The translations under genes were made by a program, and so were the position numbers. A DNA stretch of 64,000 nucleotides, from NCBI RefSeq assembly GCF_000315625.1, contig NW_005434672.1:713374-777373 (forward strand), given 5' to 3'. The notes under the pieces were generated by a model. It saw only the letters and a program-made list of their open reading frames with translations, made no database searches and was not told the origin of the DNA. Positions within the stretch are counted from its first letter, which is position 1. Each line of letters starts with the position of its first letter. Below are positions 1 through 12,449 of the stretch, in pieces. The DNA is from Guillardia theta CCMP2712 (Eukaryota > Cryptophyceae > Pyrenomonadales > Geminigeraceae).

Positions 1-260
1 TCTCTCTCTCTCTCTTCTCTCTCTTTCTCCCTCTCTCTTCTCTCTCTGTCTCTCTGTCTCTCGTCCTCCCTCCTTCCCTCCCTCCATCCATCCATCCATC
101 CATCCATCCATCCCCTCCCTCCCTCCCTCCCCCTCCCTCTCCCTGCCCCTCTCCCTCTCTTTCATCGTCGTCGTCGTCATCATCTTCATCATCCGATCAT
201 CATCATCGTCGTCGTTGTTGTTGTTGTCGTCGTCGTCGTCCTCGTCGTCGTGGAGACTGC
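1..260. repeat. Simple-sequence tract
   Basis: Runs of CT, CTCC and CATC repeats (about 60-170), followed by CGT/CAT-type trinucleotide repeats (about 160-245). Short ORFs here are translations of the repeat and are not genes. Confidence 0.9.
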
Positions 261-1562
261 AGGGCGCCGTGTCTCGCCCGGGCAGCAGACTGGGCTAGCC
301 TGAGTCAGTGAGACGTGTGACAGTGCTACGGTGTGCGGCCCAAGAACTGAACCTTTGTTCAAAAATGAAATGTGCCAATTCATTGTCATAAGCAGCTCAG
401 TGTGAGAATTAAACAGGTGTCCAGTGTCCAATACTTGAATTAGTACAAATTTTACACGGCCACTGAACGTCGGATGAAAAAACTGACTCGTGTGAACTTG
501 CCATATTCTGAGCATATTTCAAGCACATTTCATGAACATTTCCAAGACATTTCGTCACAAAGGACCCCTTTCGAGAACAGCAACAGGCGGACATAGGAAC
601 TTTCAATGGAATCATGCGAGCGGACATCGGCAGCCTACTAAAACGTGCCACCGTCAGAACAGTACATCATCATGACTCCGCCGGCCACGAGAAGATCTTA
701 AGTCAGCGGTCGGCGCGGCGTACGATCGGGAGCCTCGGATAGCGGTGGCAACTTGCCAGTTGGCTTCACAGTTTCAAACATTCCTGAGCAGTTCAAGGAG
801 GCGTGCCGCGTTGAAGCTGGAGAGAAAGTTCGATCAAACAGTAAGCTCTGATAATTGATTACTCAACTGTTCACTTAAATTCTTGAGGAGAAGCGCTACC
901 ATAATAGTACAGAGAATGAGAAGGAGGGTTCCAGAAGTCGTCTACCAGCTGCACAGGAAGTTACGCGATCATTCTCGTCACCTGCAAGTCTAATGTCTCA
1001 AGTGACCACTGTCTCACCTTGCTGTCATGGTGACCGTACTTGCGCGAACATTGCTGCTTCAAGTACGACGCGTTGTCCTTAGCCATGCGGACATTCAAAA
1101 GTGACATCGCGGATGTGCTTGCAAACTGTTGGGGACTTGGATGAGAGAGAAAATAAACGTTCACTCCTGAATTGGTCACCGTCCCCAGCGTCTTGAATCT
1201 ACCCTTAATCTTCAAATCGTATTCCTGATCTTCTCTTGAGATCTTTGAACCATTCCTCCTTCCCGCTCCAGGACACAACAACCATCCTGTCTCACTCCTT
1301 TCTTGGCCTCCAATTCTGCAATCAATTCCTCCATCCATCAACACTATCAGCAAATCTTCAACCCATCTCCCTCCCAGCCGCCCTCCCAGGCCCCATCTCC
1401 TCCCCGTCCTCCGCTTCCTTCCTCCTTGTCCTTCTGGTTCGACTTATCACTCTCTCTCCCATTCTTTCAATCTCGCTGACTCACCTTTTTGTCCCAAGCG
1501 AACCCTGCCATTAGCGAAGTGTTGTCAGTTACGTTAATGTAACGGAAAAAAGCGATGAGTGT
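261..1562. other. Intergenic, no gene supported
   Basis: I see no recognisable protein, RNA or repeat family in this stretch. Small ORFs exist on both strands, but none has a domain, a plausible splice partner or a biased composition. A pyrimidine-rich tract lies at about 1360-1500. Confidence 0.5.
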
Positions 1563-1745
1563 ACTACTGGGCCCGCCGTGGCCCGCCGCAGTAGCGACGG
1601 GCCCGGTCCGACCGTCGGTCAAGTTGAGCCCGGCCCGGCCCCGGCTGGCCGGCCCCTGGGTTTGACCGTTTACTCAAAGTTAATGCTGGGTCGGGCGCGC
1701 CGGGGCCGGGCGGAGGCGGGCTCAGAGGACGGGGAACTTGAAGCG
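1563..1745. repeat. GC-rich intergenic patch
   Basis: Almost pure G+C words (GGCCCGCC, GCCCGGCC, CCGGCTGGCC) sit next to ACTTGAAG and TTTACTCAAAGTTAA words. This is one of about nine patches of the same texture between genes in the window (others near 25735, 31010, 37280, 40800, 52735, 57705 and 60950). No coding potential is seen. Confidence 0.6.
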
Positions 1746-1972
1746 CTAACCTGGGGAAAGCGCTAACCTGGTCCTGGCAAGTTAACTTCTAGGGTACGGG
1801 TCTTATCCTCTGGAAGTTAACGGTCGAAGAGGGTGGGGGGGTAGGGTGGCAGAATGTAAACTTCGAGATACGACTTAAATACATTTGGTGAGGCCCCCTC
1901 TCCCTGGCCCCGCGACGTCGCACGTCCCTGCTCGAGGCGCCACTGGGACCCTGTGACTTGAAGGCTTGCGGC

Positions 1973-4900
1973 ATGGTTCTCTTCCTTCTCAAGCTCACGA
2001 GCCTTCTTCTGGCACTCTCGCTGCCTTCTTGCCTTGCAAAATCAAGTGACACGAATGATGAGTTTAGCGTCGGGAGGCTTCCCGGTCGTCCATGGCACAT
2101 ATCGAGCATGGGCGACATTGCCCTGAAGAAGGTTGTCTTCGACCGCAAGCTGAAGGGATCCAGTCACTGGCCTCCAGCCTACGACAGTTTGTACGTGGTG
2201 CGAGTACCCAACCCTGAAGCAACGGTCTCTGCCTTGCAGTCAATCGCGGCGGGCAAGTACATGCACTACTACCCTCACGACACCTACCTCATGTCGCTCG
2301 ACGTTGAGCAGGCGGAGTCTGTTGCCTCCCTCCGAGGTGTGGAGGGCGTGTTCCACATGCCGGCTGAGGCAAAGACTGCCTCTAGGGCAGCACAGGTTAG
2401 AACAAAGAGGACGACTGCGACGGTGACGTTGGACGTGCAAGTGGCGGTGACTGAGCAAACGCAAGGCTTATTCCACTCCGTGCTGGCTTCCTGGAAGCAG
2501 CATCTTGTCAAGCTTGCGTCTGGTTCCTCTCAGCCTCTCCTCCGATGGGCCAGCGTGCAAAAGGTTGTGGTGGTTGTGGATCTCGCGAAGGAGGAGGCAG
2601 TTTGGGCCTGGCTTGCCAAACAGCCGCTCGTGGTGAGCATCGAGGAGCGGCCAATCTTCATCGCTAGCAACAAGTATGCGGTAAGCCCAGACCTTCCTCC
2701 CCTGCTCTGAATGACTTCTCAATCCAGTCCAAGGCTGTGCAGTCAGAGGATGGAACGCAAAACAAGCTCTGGAGCAAGGGGCTTCGCGGCTCTGGCGAGA
2801 TTATTGGGTGTGCGGATACTGGGGTGGACTATGACAGCTGTTTCTTCCGGGATTCCACGGAGCAGGTCAAGACTTGCCAGGGCCCGGGAGCTCTTGAGAA
2901 CTGCGTGAACATGAACCATAGAAAGATCGTGTCCTACCGCTTCTTCACCAACAGCTCCACCGACGTGTCCGACAAAGTAGGTGGCCATGGTACTCACGTG
3001 GCTGGCTCGATCCTTGGAAACTCCCTCTCGAACTCAACTGGCCCCTACAATGGTGCAGCACCAGATGCAAAGCTAAGCTTCGACGACGTCTCCAACGACA
3101 TCTCCGAAGCTTTTTTTTTGCCTGACGACCTCAATACGCAACTATTCCCTCACTCGTATGCGTTGGGAGCTAAACTGCATTCCGACTCCTGGGGCTCTGA
3201 TACCCCTCAGTACACGAGTAGCTCCAAGGAGATGGATCAGTTCATGTTCGACCACGACGACTTCCTCATCCTCGTCGCTGCGGGCAATACCGGGCCAGGA
3301 GCAGGAACCATCGGCTCACCCGCCACCGGCAAGAACATCCTTGCTGTGGGCGCAGGAGGCAACACGCTTGCTGCCTACGTGGAGTTGAATGGCGCCCAAG
3401 CGGAGTATGAAGATGACTACATCCCAGGAACAAGTCGAGACAGGGCGAGAACATACCTCGCCAACTTCTCGTCCCGTGGGCCAACGCCAGACAGACGCTT
3501 CAAGCCAGACATCGTGTGTCCGGGTGACAGCATCCTGTCGGCCAGATCCGACGGCAACCTCTCCTCTTTCCAGTGCTCCATCATGGTCATGAGCGGTACC
3601 TCCATGGCCACTCCGATATGTGCAGGCGCGGCAGCCCTCGTGCGCCAGTACTTCCGTGAGGGTTTCCTCTCCTCGGGAGTTCGCAACACCTCCAATGGCA
3701 TCGCGCCCTCCGCATCCTTGATCAAGGCCGTGATGATCCATGCGGGCCAGCCCATGTGGTTCCTGGAGGAGTCGACGTGGAAGTTCCCTGCGTCACTCCC
3801 TCACTTCTCGCAAGGCTTCGGACGGGTGGTTCTCGACTCGGTCCTCTACCTGGGCCCTGAGACTCCCTTCAAGCTCAAAGTGTGGGACCGCGAGGTTGTG
3901 CAGAACCAGCGCGTCAGACACTTCTGCTTCCTCGCTGCCAGTCAGTCGTCTTACTCCCGCTTTCGCGCCACCCTCGTGTGGCCAGACCCTCCTGCTCCTG
4001 TCTGGAGCAAGCTCACGCTGATGCACAACCTCAACCTCATCGTGCAGGACCCCAGCAGAGCGCTCTTCTTCGGCAACAACCTCACTGACGGCAGCAAAGA
4101 CGAAGTAAACAATTGCGAGCAAGTGACGATCGCCAACGCTAGAGGCGGCATTTACAGGGTGATGGTGGAGGGCTACGACATCCAAGGAGGCTCACAAAAT
4201 TTCTCGCTCGTCGTCACGGGGGACGGGGAGGAGGTGGAGTGTCCGGTGCAGGCCTGCCCGGGCAACTGCTCCTCTCATGGTGCTTGCAAGCTAGGCGTCT
4301 GCTCCTGCTTCATAGGCTTCCAGGGGGAGAACTGCAGCCTCCCCGCCCCTCCCCTCGTCAATTCGTCCATCTGTCACGCCATCGCCTTCGACTCCAGCAG
4401 CCCGTACTCTGGCAGTACATTTCCTGCTGCTGTTCTCCGCCCGACCCCTGTGGTCATCCAGTTCTCATCAGACGCTGACGTCTCAGGCAAAGGCTTCCTT
4501 GCCATGTTCGGGGACCCCTCGTCCCTCCCTGCCAACGAGGGGATCAACAACCAGGCGGTCTCTCTGACGATACCTGAGGGAATTGTGACGAACAGGGAGG
4601 GCACCTATCAGAACAACTTGAACAAGGTCTGGATCCTTGCGCCTCCTCTTGCTCAGCGTGTCTACCTTAAGTTCCTCGAGCTCAACGTGGAGAAAGATGT
4701 TGTCTTCATATTCGTGTACGAGTGTACGACAGCTGATTGCACCTCATTCGTACAGTTACCTGGAAGCCCCTTCACAGGCACTGCCATTCCCGACCTCCTC
4801 GTCTCCTCCACTGGTTTCATGCAGATAACGTTTGTGTCCGACAGTGGTACAACATTCTCGGGCTTCAAAGCTGTCTTCACCTCTCACCTCCATGACTGCT

Positions 4901-5268
4901 CCAGCAGCGGGCTAGTGCAGGCAAACTTTGGCCTCTTCTCCGACGGCATCGGAACGTACAGCTCCAACATGCGCTGCGGCATCGTCATCAAGCCTGCAAC
5001 CGCCTCAAGCATGCTCGTTCGGTTCCTTGAGATGAACATGGAAAAAGTCTTCGATCGCCTGTACGTGGGACAGTGTCTTCAACTTCCTCAGACAACTGAA
5101 GCAAGTCCTGCTCCCACGACGACTCCAGCTCCGACTCAAGCTTCTGTGACTTCCCCTCCACAGAGTTCACCTGCTGCTACCAGCGGAGCTCCAACAACGA
5201 CTCCCAGCTTGGTGACTTGCTGCATCGTTGGGCTCCTACTCCTCACTGGTGTCGCCGCACCCCGATAG
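1973..5268 (+). CDS. Secreted subtilisin-like serine protease (S8) with EGF-like and C-terminal domains
   Basis: Two exons, 1973-2680 and 2728-5268 (47-nt GT-AG intron, phase 0), about 1082 aa. The ATG at 1973 is chosen because it opens directly into a signal peptide (MVLFLLKLTSLLLALSLPSC); the upstream in-frame TTG is ignored. The S8 catalytic triad is visible: Asp266 in ADTGVD, His323 in GGHGTHVAG and Ser528 in SGTSMATP, with the oxyanion Asn in AAGNTG. A C-terminal beta-sandwich region of the KP-43 type follows, then an EGF-like Cys-rich module near residues 740-775 (GNCSSHGACKLGVC). After that come CUB-like repeats, a Thr/Pro/Ser-rich stalk and a hydrophobic tail that could be a GPI-anchor signal or membrane anchor. 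Residues 1-236 precede the catalytic domain and may be an inhibitory propeptide. The protein probably acts outside the cell or at its surface; the substrate is unknown. Confidence 0.9.
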
Positions 5269-5454
5269 ACCTCTACCGCCCAAGAGGCTCAGCCCCTCAC
5301 TCCTCGTCGCGGGCAACATGTCAATGATAGACCTAGCCCATGTAAAAGTTACTGAGAGAGCTTGCTTGGTTTCTTTCAACATCTTCCATTTCAATCCTTG
5401 AGGGGGAGGGGAGGGGGAAAGAGAGCGAGAGAGAGCGAAGATATGGAAGTTGTT
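5269..5454. other. 3' flank of protease gene
   Basis: Short spacer between the protease stop codon and the first retroelement fragment. It contains a purine-rich GAGAGAGCGAGAGA run near 5420-5440. Nothing else is recognised. Confidence 0.5.
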
Positions 5455-6360
5455 CCTTCTGCGAGTAAAACTCCCAGCACTTCAAGCAGCTGACGCTGGA
5501 GGCGCTCCTGTCTGGTGCGAGGCGCATGATTCCCTTGCGGGCGCAGGTGCTCCTCGAGCCAGAGGACAGCTCCTCCTCGGACTTTGTCGAGTCGCCCGAG
5601 TAGTCTTCGCCACACTGTGACGTCGGATGCCTCCGGAGAGCTCGACGCCACTGGGATGCTCACGGCTGGTCCGAGCTCGCCTGCTTGCTCTCAACCGACG
5701 GGGTCCTTGGCTTAGCTGCGGCAGCATAATCGCCGTCACTGGCAGTCTCGGTCTCGGCTGCTGTGTAGGGTAAGGGCTAGCGTCTGGTGCTTGTTTGTGC
5801 CGGTGTACTTGTTGCCTGGCCCTCCCTACTTGTCTACGCTTCTTCACGCGAGGGCTCAGAGCAGAGTGAGAGAGAAATTTACTCGCATAAGTTAAACTTT
5901 CTCAAGCACGTAAGGTATCAGGGACAAGCTTATCAAAGCTTCTCAGGGTACTCCCAGTGGGCATGAAATGAAGGGACCCCTCACAGCTGAATTATCATGA
6001 GTTTCATCACTCACATTCATCTAGTCTTACGGTCAGGATTCATGCACGCATAGATGACTGTAGAGAATCAGACGGTTGTTGATCATGAATCACTACATCC
6101 ATCATCGAGCTCTCCGGAGGCATCCGACGTCACATCACTCGCAGAAGGTAAAATGCAGACGCCTCTCCAGGCTCCGCGACGGTCATCCTGAGCTCCACTT
6201 CTGATGCTTCCGTCGTCGGTGTCCGAGACTTCCGGCGAAGACTCCTCGGGCGACTCGACGAGGAGCTGTCCTCTGGCTCGAGGAGTGCCTACGCGCGAAA
6301 GGGAGTCATGCGCCTCGCACTAGACAGGAGCGCCTCCAGCGTAAGGCGCTGATAGGAGCA
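5455..6360. mobile_element. Inverted pair of gag-like retroelement fragments
   Basis: About 5480-5610 reads in the plus direction as the acidic, Ser-rich peptide QLTLEALLSGARRM-like / EPEDSSSSDFVESPE. The same sequence appears in reverse orientation at about 6100-6350, and again at 12925-13045 and 14850-14990. The two arms therefore form an imperfect inverted repeat around roughly 450 bp of unrelated sequence (5640-6090). Both arms are broken by substitutions and small insertions, so no ORF is intact. I treat these as remnants of the first ORF of the element whose reverse transcriptase lies at 6795-9020. Confidence 0.65.
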
Positions 6361-6794
6361 GAAGAATATCCAGAAGTTGACTCGCGGAAGATGAAAAGCC
6401 TCAAGCTTTCTTCTACTTGCGGCACTTGTTTTACCTTATGCTACCTCCTGCTTGCCTACGTGGCTTCCCGCGTGGGCTGGCAGTGCAGTTGTTTGGTACC
6501 CGCTTTTGTCGCTGTGCGCTCTGTGCCAAAAGGTCTTGCTTGTTGCTGCCTTGTTCTAAATTTAGCAGCACAGACCACCTCAGCCACCGCAACAACAGCG
6601 ACCACAACCAAGAGGGCCGAGGCAGCAGCAGCCCGCCCCTTCGTCTCAGGAGTCTGAGCCTGTTGCTCCGCCGCGACTTCTCCTGTCTCTCACCTCTGCT
6701 GAAGCACAAGAGAAGGTCCCTGCTGGTGCGTCGCCTGCCTTTGGAAGTGCTTCCGAGGCTCATCTCACTCAGCAAGCGCTTGCAGTACTGCAGG

Positions 6795-9020
6795 TGGATT
6801 TGACTGACATCCTCGACACCACTAGCCTGATCCAGGCGATCAAGCGCTACAGCTCCTTTGCGGGGACCGATGACCAAGGGTTGAGGATGCGGCAACACCT
6901 GTCACCCCTCTCTGGTCATCCTGCAGCTTTGAAGCTCTACTGCAAACATATCTTCCAAGGGGCCTTCTTGGCCGGATGCCGGATCTTCTGATTCCTGCCC
7001 TGTCAGCCATTCGTCGAGGAGGCAGATTTATTCCCCTCTCCAAGGGAGCTGATAAACCTGGTCTCCGGCCAATTGTCATCGGTTCTGCACACCGTCGACT
7101 CGCGACGAAGCTTGCGTTGGCAGGGATTCGCTCATTTCTTGACCAGCACTTCCTCTCGTCTCACCCTCGAGCGATTCAGTTCGGACTCGATCGAGATGCC
7201 ACTGTTTGAAGTTCTCGCAAACCGCGTCAGCGCTCCTGCCCCTTCACGCTCGCGGTGATGATGAGGATGTTGCCAACCCCACAGAACTGGTGAGTTTGGA
7301 TGCAAAGAACGCCTTCAATTCTAAGCCGCTCTCTTCGATGCAATCGAGGGACGTGCGAGTCGTAACTAGTTTGATGGGAGCATCAGCGAAGGTGCAAGCT
7401 TGTCATCTTCCGAGCCTCTTCGGTTGTTCGCCTCCTACCTCTCCAGCTACTATGGAGACTCCGCCGCTTTCATAAGGATCAGTCAGCTTCCGTTCAGTGT
7501 ACCTCGGGCATCTGTCCGACGGTCAGGGCGATGTCCCCTCCATCGTACTCTTCTGCCACAGCATCCACCCACTGCTCCTCCATGAGTCGCAGACCTATTC
7601 CCCTCTGTTCGAGTCTTGGCCTACGCTGACAACGTCGTCATTGTAGGGCCACTCGAGGATGCCGTTGCAGCTACGTCCGCTATGAAGAAGTACATGTTGG
7701 CCGATCTGCAGCTTGCGATTCAACCTCGCGAGTCGAAAGTTTACATTACCTCCTGGCACCAACACCCTGATCTCTCGCAGCTGAAGAAGAGCCTTAAGCG
7801 CCGTCTCAAGACTCAACTTCTTCACTTCGAGGTCGTCACTGGCGGGATTCGGATGGTTTTCATGCTAGTCAGCTCCGAGCGAAGGTCTCCACCCTCAACG
7901 AAGAGCTCTCGAAGCTCGAGCCATCTCCAGAAGCTCCGCTTCTTCCTTCAGGGGTCATCTCCGCTTCTCTCGCGAGTCCAGTCACAGATTCGTCGCTTTG
8001 ACCTCTCTGTCCACCTGGCGCTTGAGAAATACCACCGCTGGCCTTCCTCGCAGTACCTCGCCGCGCACCCCGACCTGCTAGAGTTTGCGAGGTTCAAGCG
8101 GGAGCTTCCCCACAGTCGGGGAGGGGACGAGTTCACGCCCTCTGAAGGTATACACCCCGCTGTTTACTATACCGCTATCGCGTGGTACTCTGACCAGCCC
8201 ATGTCCCGGACCTTGCCCTCTCCTCATAGCCTGGACGTTCACTGCTCGAGATCTCTCCGTGCCGCCGTGCCCAGAAGCATCCTCTGGCGACCTTCTTCGT
8301 TGAGGCGCACGACTTTGTTCATAATGCTGGAGCGATTCTCTACCGTCGTAAACTCAGAGGACCGTCGCGTGAGGACTCATGCACCGGCTGCAGATGGCGC
8401 GGGGATCCCACCTGACCCGGCTGCTGTGCCTGATGACGCAGGACGCCCCCCCGGCATATGTAGTACACATACCTGGCTTGCGCGCTCTCGTCGACTCGTC
8501 TCATGAGCACTTCATTGCTCCACCTGCGCAGCGCAATGTGACTCCTCTTGTCATGCGAGTGTTTCCTCGCCATGTGCATGCTCGCGCTGCCCTCACCGAT
8601 CAGCAGCGTGATATCCTCACCTTGCACAGCCGAAGGACGTACTCGCTCAAGTCGCAGGATAGGGTCTTGCAGTCTACCATCTTCGCTCATTTTCCTGAGC
8701 AGGACCTGAGCCACTCTCCGATGCGAGTCTCGAGCTACTATACCCTCAAGGCCTTCCCGCACCGCTATGCTCAGATGCTCGACTGCTATCTCCATGGCAT
8801 GCCGATCTGTCAGTGTCCGACGGAATTTGATGGATGTCAGCGCGAGCTCGATCCCTCCGTTGCTGCACATCATCTCCAGACCTGCAAACGCCGATCCTCC
8901 AAGCTTCCCACGGCGCATGACAACCTTACTCGTACGATTCGGTCGATGCTCAACGAAGCTGGTCTTCAGAGCGTCATCGATACAGTCGGGGATCCTCGTT
9001 CTCGACGCTGTGTGCATGCA
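6795..9020 (+). pseudogene. Degenerate non-LTR retrotransposon reverse transcriptase ORF
   Basis: Recognisable segments lie in three shifting frames. About 6795-6990 is an N-terminal part. About 7036-7200 carries the RT core GLRPIVIGSAHRRLATKLAL, the 'RPI-x(3-4)-RRL-x-K' signature of many protist and plant non-LTR RTs. About 7616-7800 carries AYADNVVIVG, the catalytic (Y/F)xDD box with the second Asp replaced by Asn. About 8380-9000 carries the C-terminal region with a zinc-knuckle-like C-x-C-x(7)-C ... HH-x(4)-C cluster and the typical R-x(3)-L-x(4)-AG helix. Several frameshifts and stops plus the DN change make it inactive. Its 3' end runs directly into the tail motif TTACCTTCTGC(C/G)AGTAAA at about 9060, which recurs as the edge of many truncated copies nearby. 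Confidence 0.8.
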
Positions 9021-12000
9021 GGTTTAGCTTGTTCCTGCTTTGTTTTGCTTGAGGCACTTTTTACCTTCTGCGAGTAAAACTCAACCTCCGACTCCGATGG
9101 GGGAAACACTTCGAGCGAAATGAAGCCCCCTTAGACGCGATACCCGGAGGCAGCCGACTGACCACTGTCAGTCGAGACGGCCTGCTCCTCCGCCGCGACC
9201 TACGCTGTCCCTCACCTCTGCGAGCGAGCGCCAAAGACAGTTGGCGATTCATCAGTTCAGTGCGGGTGACCTTCATCGGGCGGTACGGGAATAAATCTGC
9301 CTCCTCGACGAATGGCTGACAGGGGGTATAAGATTTACTGGCAGGAGGTAAAAAGTGCCTCAAGCAAAACAAAGCAGGAACAAGCTGAACCGGCAGGCAC
9401 ACAGTCCACAGCGAGAAGCTGCACAAACACACACAAAACACAAGCCCGAAAAGAACCAGCACTGCTGGCACCCAGACCCGGCATCGCCAGCCCAAGCGCG
9501 AAGCCGCGCAGACAAGCAGCCGAAGGGTCAAGCAAGCAAGCAACAAGCAGCAGGAGCATGCAGGAGGAATAAAATCCCTTACTAGACGCGATACCCGGAG
9601 CGGCAGCCGACTGACCACTGTCAGTCGAGACGCCGGTCCGCTGCCGCCACAAAGCGGGCGGCCGCGGACGGAAGCCGGCGCTGCCCGGCCCGGGGGTCCG
9701 CCTGGGGCAGCGGACGGAGGGAGGCTGGACACATGAACACGGTACCGCTCGAGGTAGTCCTCCTCGCTAGCCTCGGAGTCAGCGGTAGCCAAGTCAGTGG
9801 TAGCCGCCCGTGACGGCGGCGACGCCGCGGCAATGCCCAAGGACCGGCAAGACCAGGGCAGGAATCAGAAGATCCGGCATCCGGCCAAGAAGGACCCCTT
9901 GGAGGATATGTTTGCAGTAGAGCTTCAAAGCTGCAGGATGACTGGATTTACTGGCAGAAGGTAGAAAGTGCCTCAAGCAACACAAAGCAGGAACAAGCTA
10001 AACCGGCGTGCTGATCGCCTGGATCAGGCTAGTGGTGTCGAGAATGTCAATGCAGTACTGCAAGCGCTTGCTGAGTGAGATGAGCCGCGGAAGCACTTCC
10101 AAAGGCAGGCGACGCACCAGCAGGGAACTTCTCTTGTGCTTCAGCAAGAAGATCAGCGAAAGAAGTAAGATTTACTGGCAGAAGGTAAAAAGTGCCTCAA
10201 GCAAAACAAAGCAGGAACAAGCTAAACCGGCGTGCACACAGTTCACAGCGAGAAGCGGCACAAACACACACAAAACACAAGCCCGAAAAGAACCAGCACT
10301 GCTGGCAACCGTCAGCAGACGGACCCGGCATTGCCAGAGCATGCAGGAGGAATAAAATCCCTCAGACGCGATACCCGGAAGCAGCCGACTGACCACTGTC
10401 AGTCGAGACGTCCGCTGCCGCCACAAAGCTGGCGGCCGCGGACGGAGAAAGGGCAGCCGCCGACAAGGAGCTTCTGCCAGTAAATCCTATGAGGAGCCGG
10501 CGTTGCCCGGGGGTCCGCCTGGGGCAGCGGACGGAGGGAGGCTGGACACAGGAACACGGTACCGCTCGAGGTAGTCCTCCTCGCTAGCCTCTGAGTCAGC
10601 AGAAGCCGAAACCAACACCGCCCGTGACGGCGGCGACGCCGCGGCCGAAAGATTCAGCCTTGTAGATGCCGGAGCTCAGTAGTGTCCCTCTCCAAGGGAG
10701 CTGATAAACCTGGTCTCCGGCCAATTGTCATCGGTTCCGCACACCGTCGACTCGCGACGAAGCTTGCTTTGGCAGGGATTCGCTCATTTCTTGACCAGCA
10801 CTTCCTCTCGTCTCACCCTCGAGCGATTCAGTTCGGACTCGATCGAGACGGCTCAAGCAATCAAGCAACAAGCAGCAGGAGCATGCAGGAGGAATAAAAT
10901 CCCTTAGACGCAATACCCGGTTGTTGCTTGATTGCTTGACCCTTCGGCTGCTTGTCTGCGCGGCTTCGCGCTTGGGCTGGCGATGCCGGGTCTGCTGACG
11001 GTTGCCAGCAGTGCTGGTTGTTTTCGGGCTTGTGTTTTGTATGTGTGCTTTGTTTTGCTTGAGGCACTTTTTACCTTCTGCCAGTAAATCCTATCTCTCT
11101 TGTTTGTGCAGCTTCTCGCTGTGAACTGTGTGCACGCCGGTTTAGCTTGTTCCTGCTTTGTTTTGCTTGAGGCACTTTTTACCTTCTGCCAGTAAATCCT
11201 ATCTCCCGGTGGTCCACCCTTACATTGGTAGCTCTGCCGACCTGACCAAATGGGGGGAGGTCAAGCGTCTGAGAAGATTCGCAAACATCGCGCTGCATAT
11301 GCCATGACTACTCCTCCTCGAGCGTTCATCCCTCTTGCCATCTCGACGGACGGTACCCTTGTTTGTGCAGCTTCTCGCTGTGAACTGTGTGTACGCCGGT
11401 TCAGCTTGTTCCTGCTCAGCTTTGTTTTGCTTGAGGCACTTTTTACCTTCTGCCAGTAAATCCTATAGACTTAGGGTGGTCCTTCCTGAACCAAGGAAGT
11501 TCTCGGAGCTGGTGAGGCGTCTCCCACGGTCCCTCACTGTGACGTCGGGTGCCCGGTCCGGAGAGCCTCTCGACAACACTGGGCCGGGGGTGCTTGCTGC
11601 CAGGCTGGTCCGAGCTCGCCTGCTTCCTCCCCGGCATCGGTCGGGTCACGCCGGTCCTTGGGCATTGCCGCGGCGTCGCCGCCGTCACGGGCGGCTACCG
11701 CTGACTCGGCTACCGCTGACTCGGAGGCTAGCGAGGAGGACTACCTCGAGCGGTACCGTGTTCATGTGTCCAGCCTCCCTCCGTCCGCTGCCCCAGGCGG
11801 ACCCCCGGGCAGCGCCGGCTCCTTGTCGGCGGCTGCCCTTTCTCCGTCCGCGGCCGACCGCTTTGTGGCGGCAGCGGACGTCTCGACTGACAGTGGTCAG
11901 TCGGCTGCCTCCGGGTATCGCGTCTGAGGGATTTTATTCCTCCTGCATGCTCCTGCTGCTTGTTGCTTGCTTGCTTGACCCTTCGGCTGCTTGCCTGCGC

Positions 12001-12116
12001 GGCTTCGCGCTTGGGCTGGCGATGCCGCGTCTGAGTGCCAGCAGTGCTGGTTGTTTTCGGGCTTGTGTTTTGTGTGTGATTGTGCAGCTTCTCGCTGTGC
12101 GCTGTGTGCCAGGAGG

Positions 12117-12216
12117 NNNNNNNNNNNNNNNNNNNNNNNNNNNNNNNNNNNNNNNNNNNNNNNNNNNNNNNNNNNNNNNNNNNNNNNNNNNNNNNNNNNN
12201 NNNNNNNNNNNNNNNN
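12117..12216. other. Assembly gap (100 Ns)
   Basis: Exactly 100 undetermined bases, the usual fixed-size scaffold gap. It lies inside a retroelement tail copy, so the real missing sequence may be longer or shorter. Both flanks belong to the same tail block (gap edge after GTGTGCCAGGAGG, resuming at GCACTTTTTACC). Confidence 0.98.
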
Positions 12217-12449
12217 GCACTTTTTACCTTCTGCCAGTAAATCCTACCCACCCCTCCTTTTTACCTTCTGCCAGTAAATCCTATACTACTCGCTGGCACC
12301 CAGACCCGGCATCGCCAGCCCAAGCGCGAAGCCGCGCAGACAAGAAGCAGCCGAAGGGTCAAGCAATCAAGCAACAAGCAGCAGGAGCATGCAGGAGGAA
12401 TAAAATCCCTTACTAGACGCGATACCCGGAGGCAGCCGACTGACCACTG

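Noticed and set aside
6795-9020. Possible LTR retrotransposon or virus-derived polymerase
   Set aside because: No protease, RNase H or integrase motif and no LTRs are seen; the RPI..RRL and C-terminal zinc-knuckle layout fits a non-LTR element.
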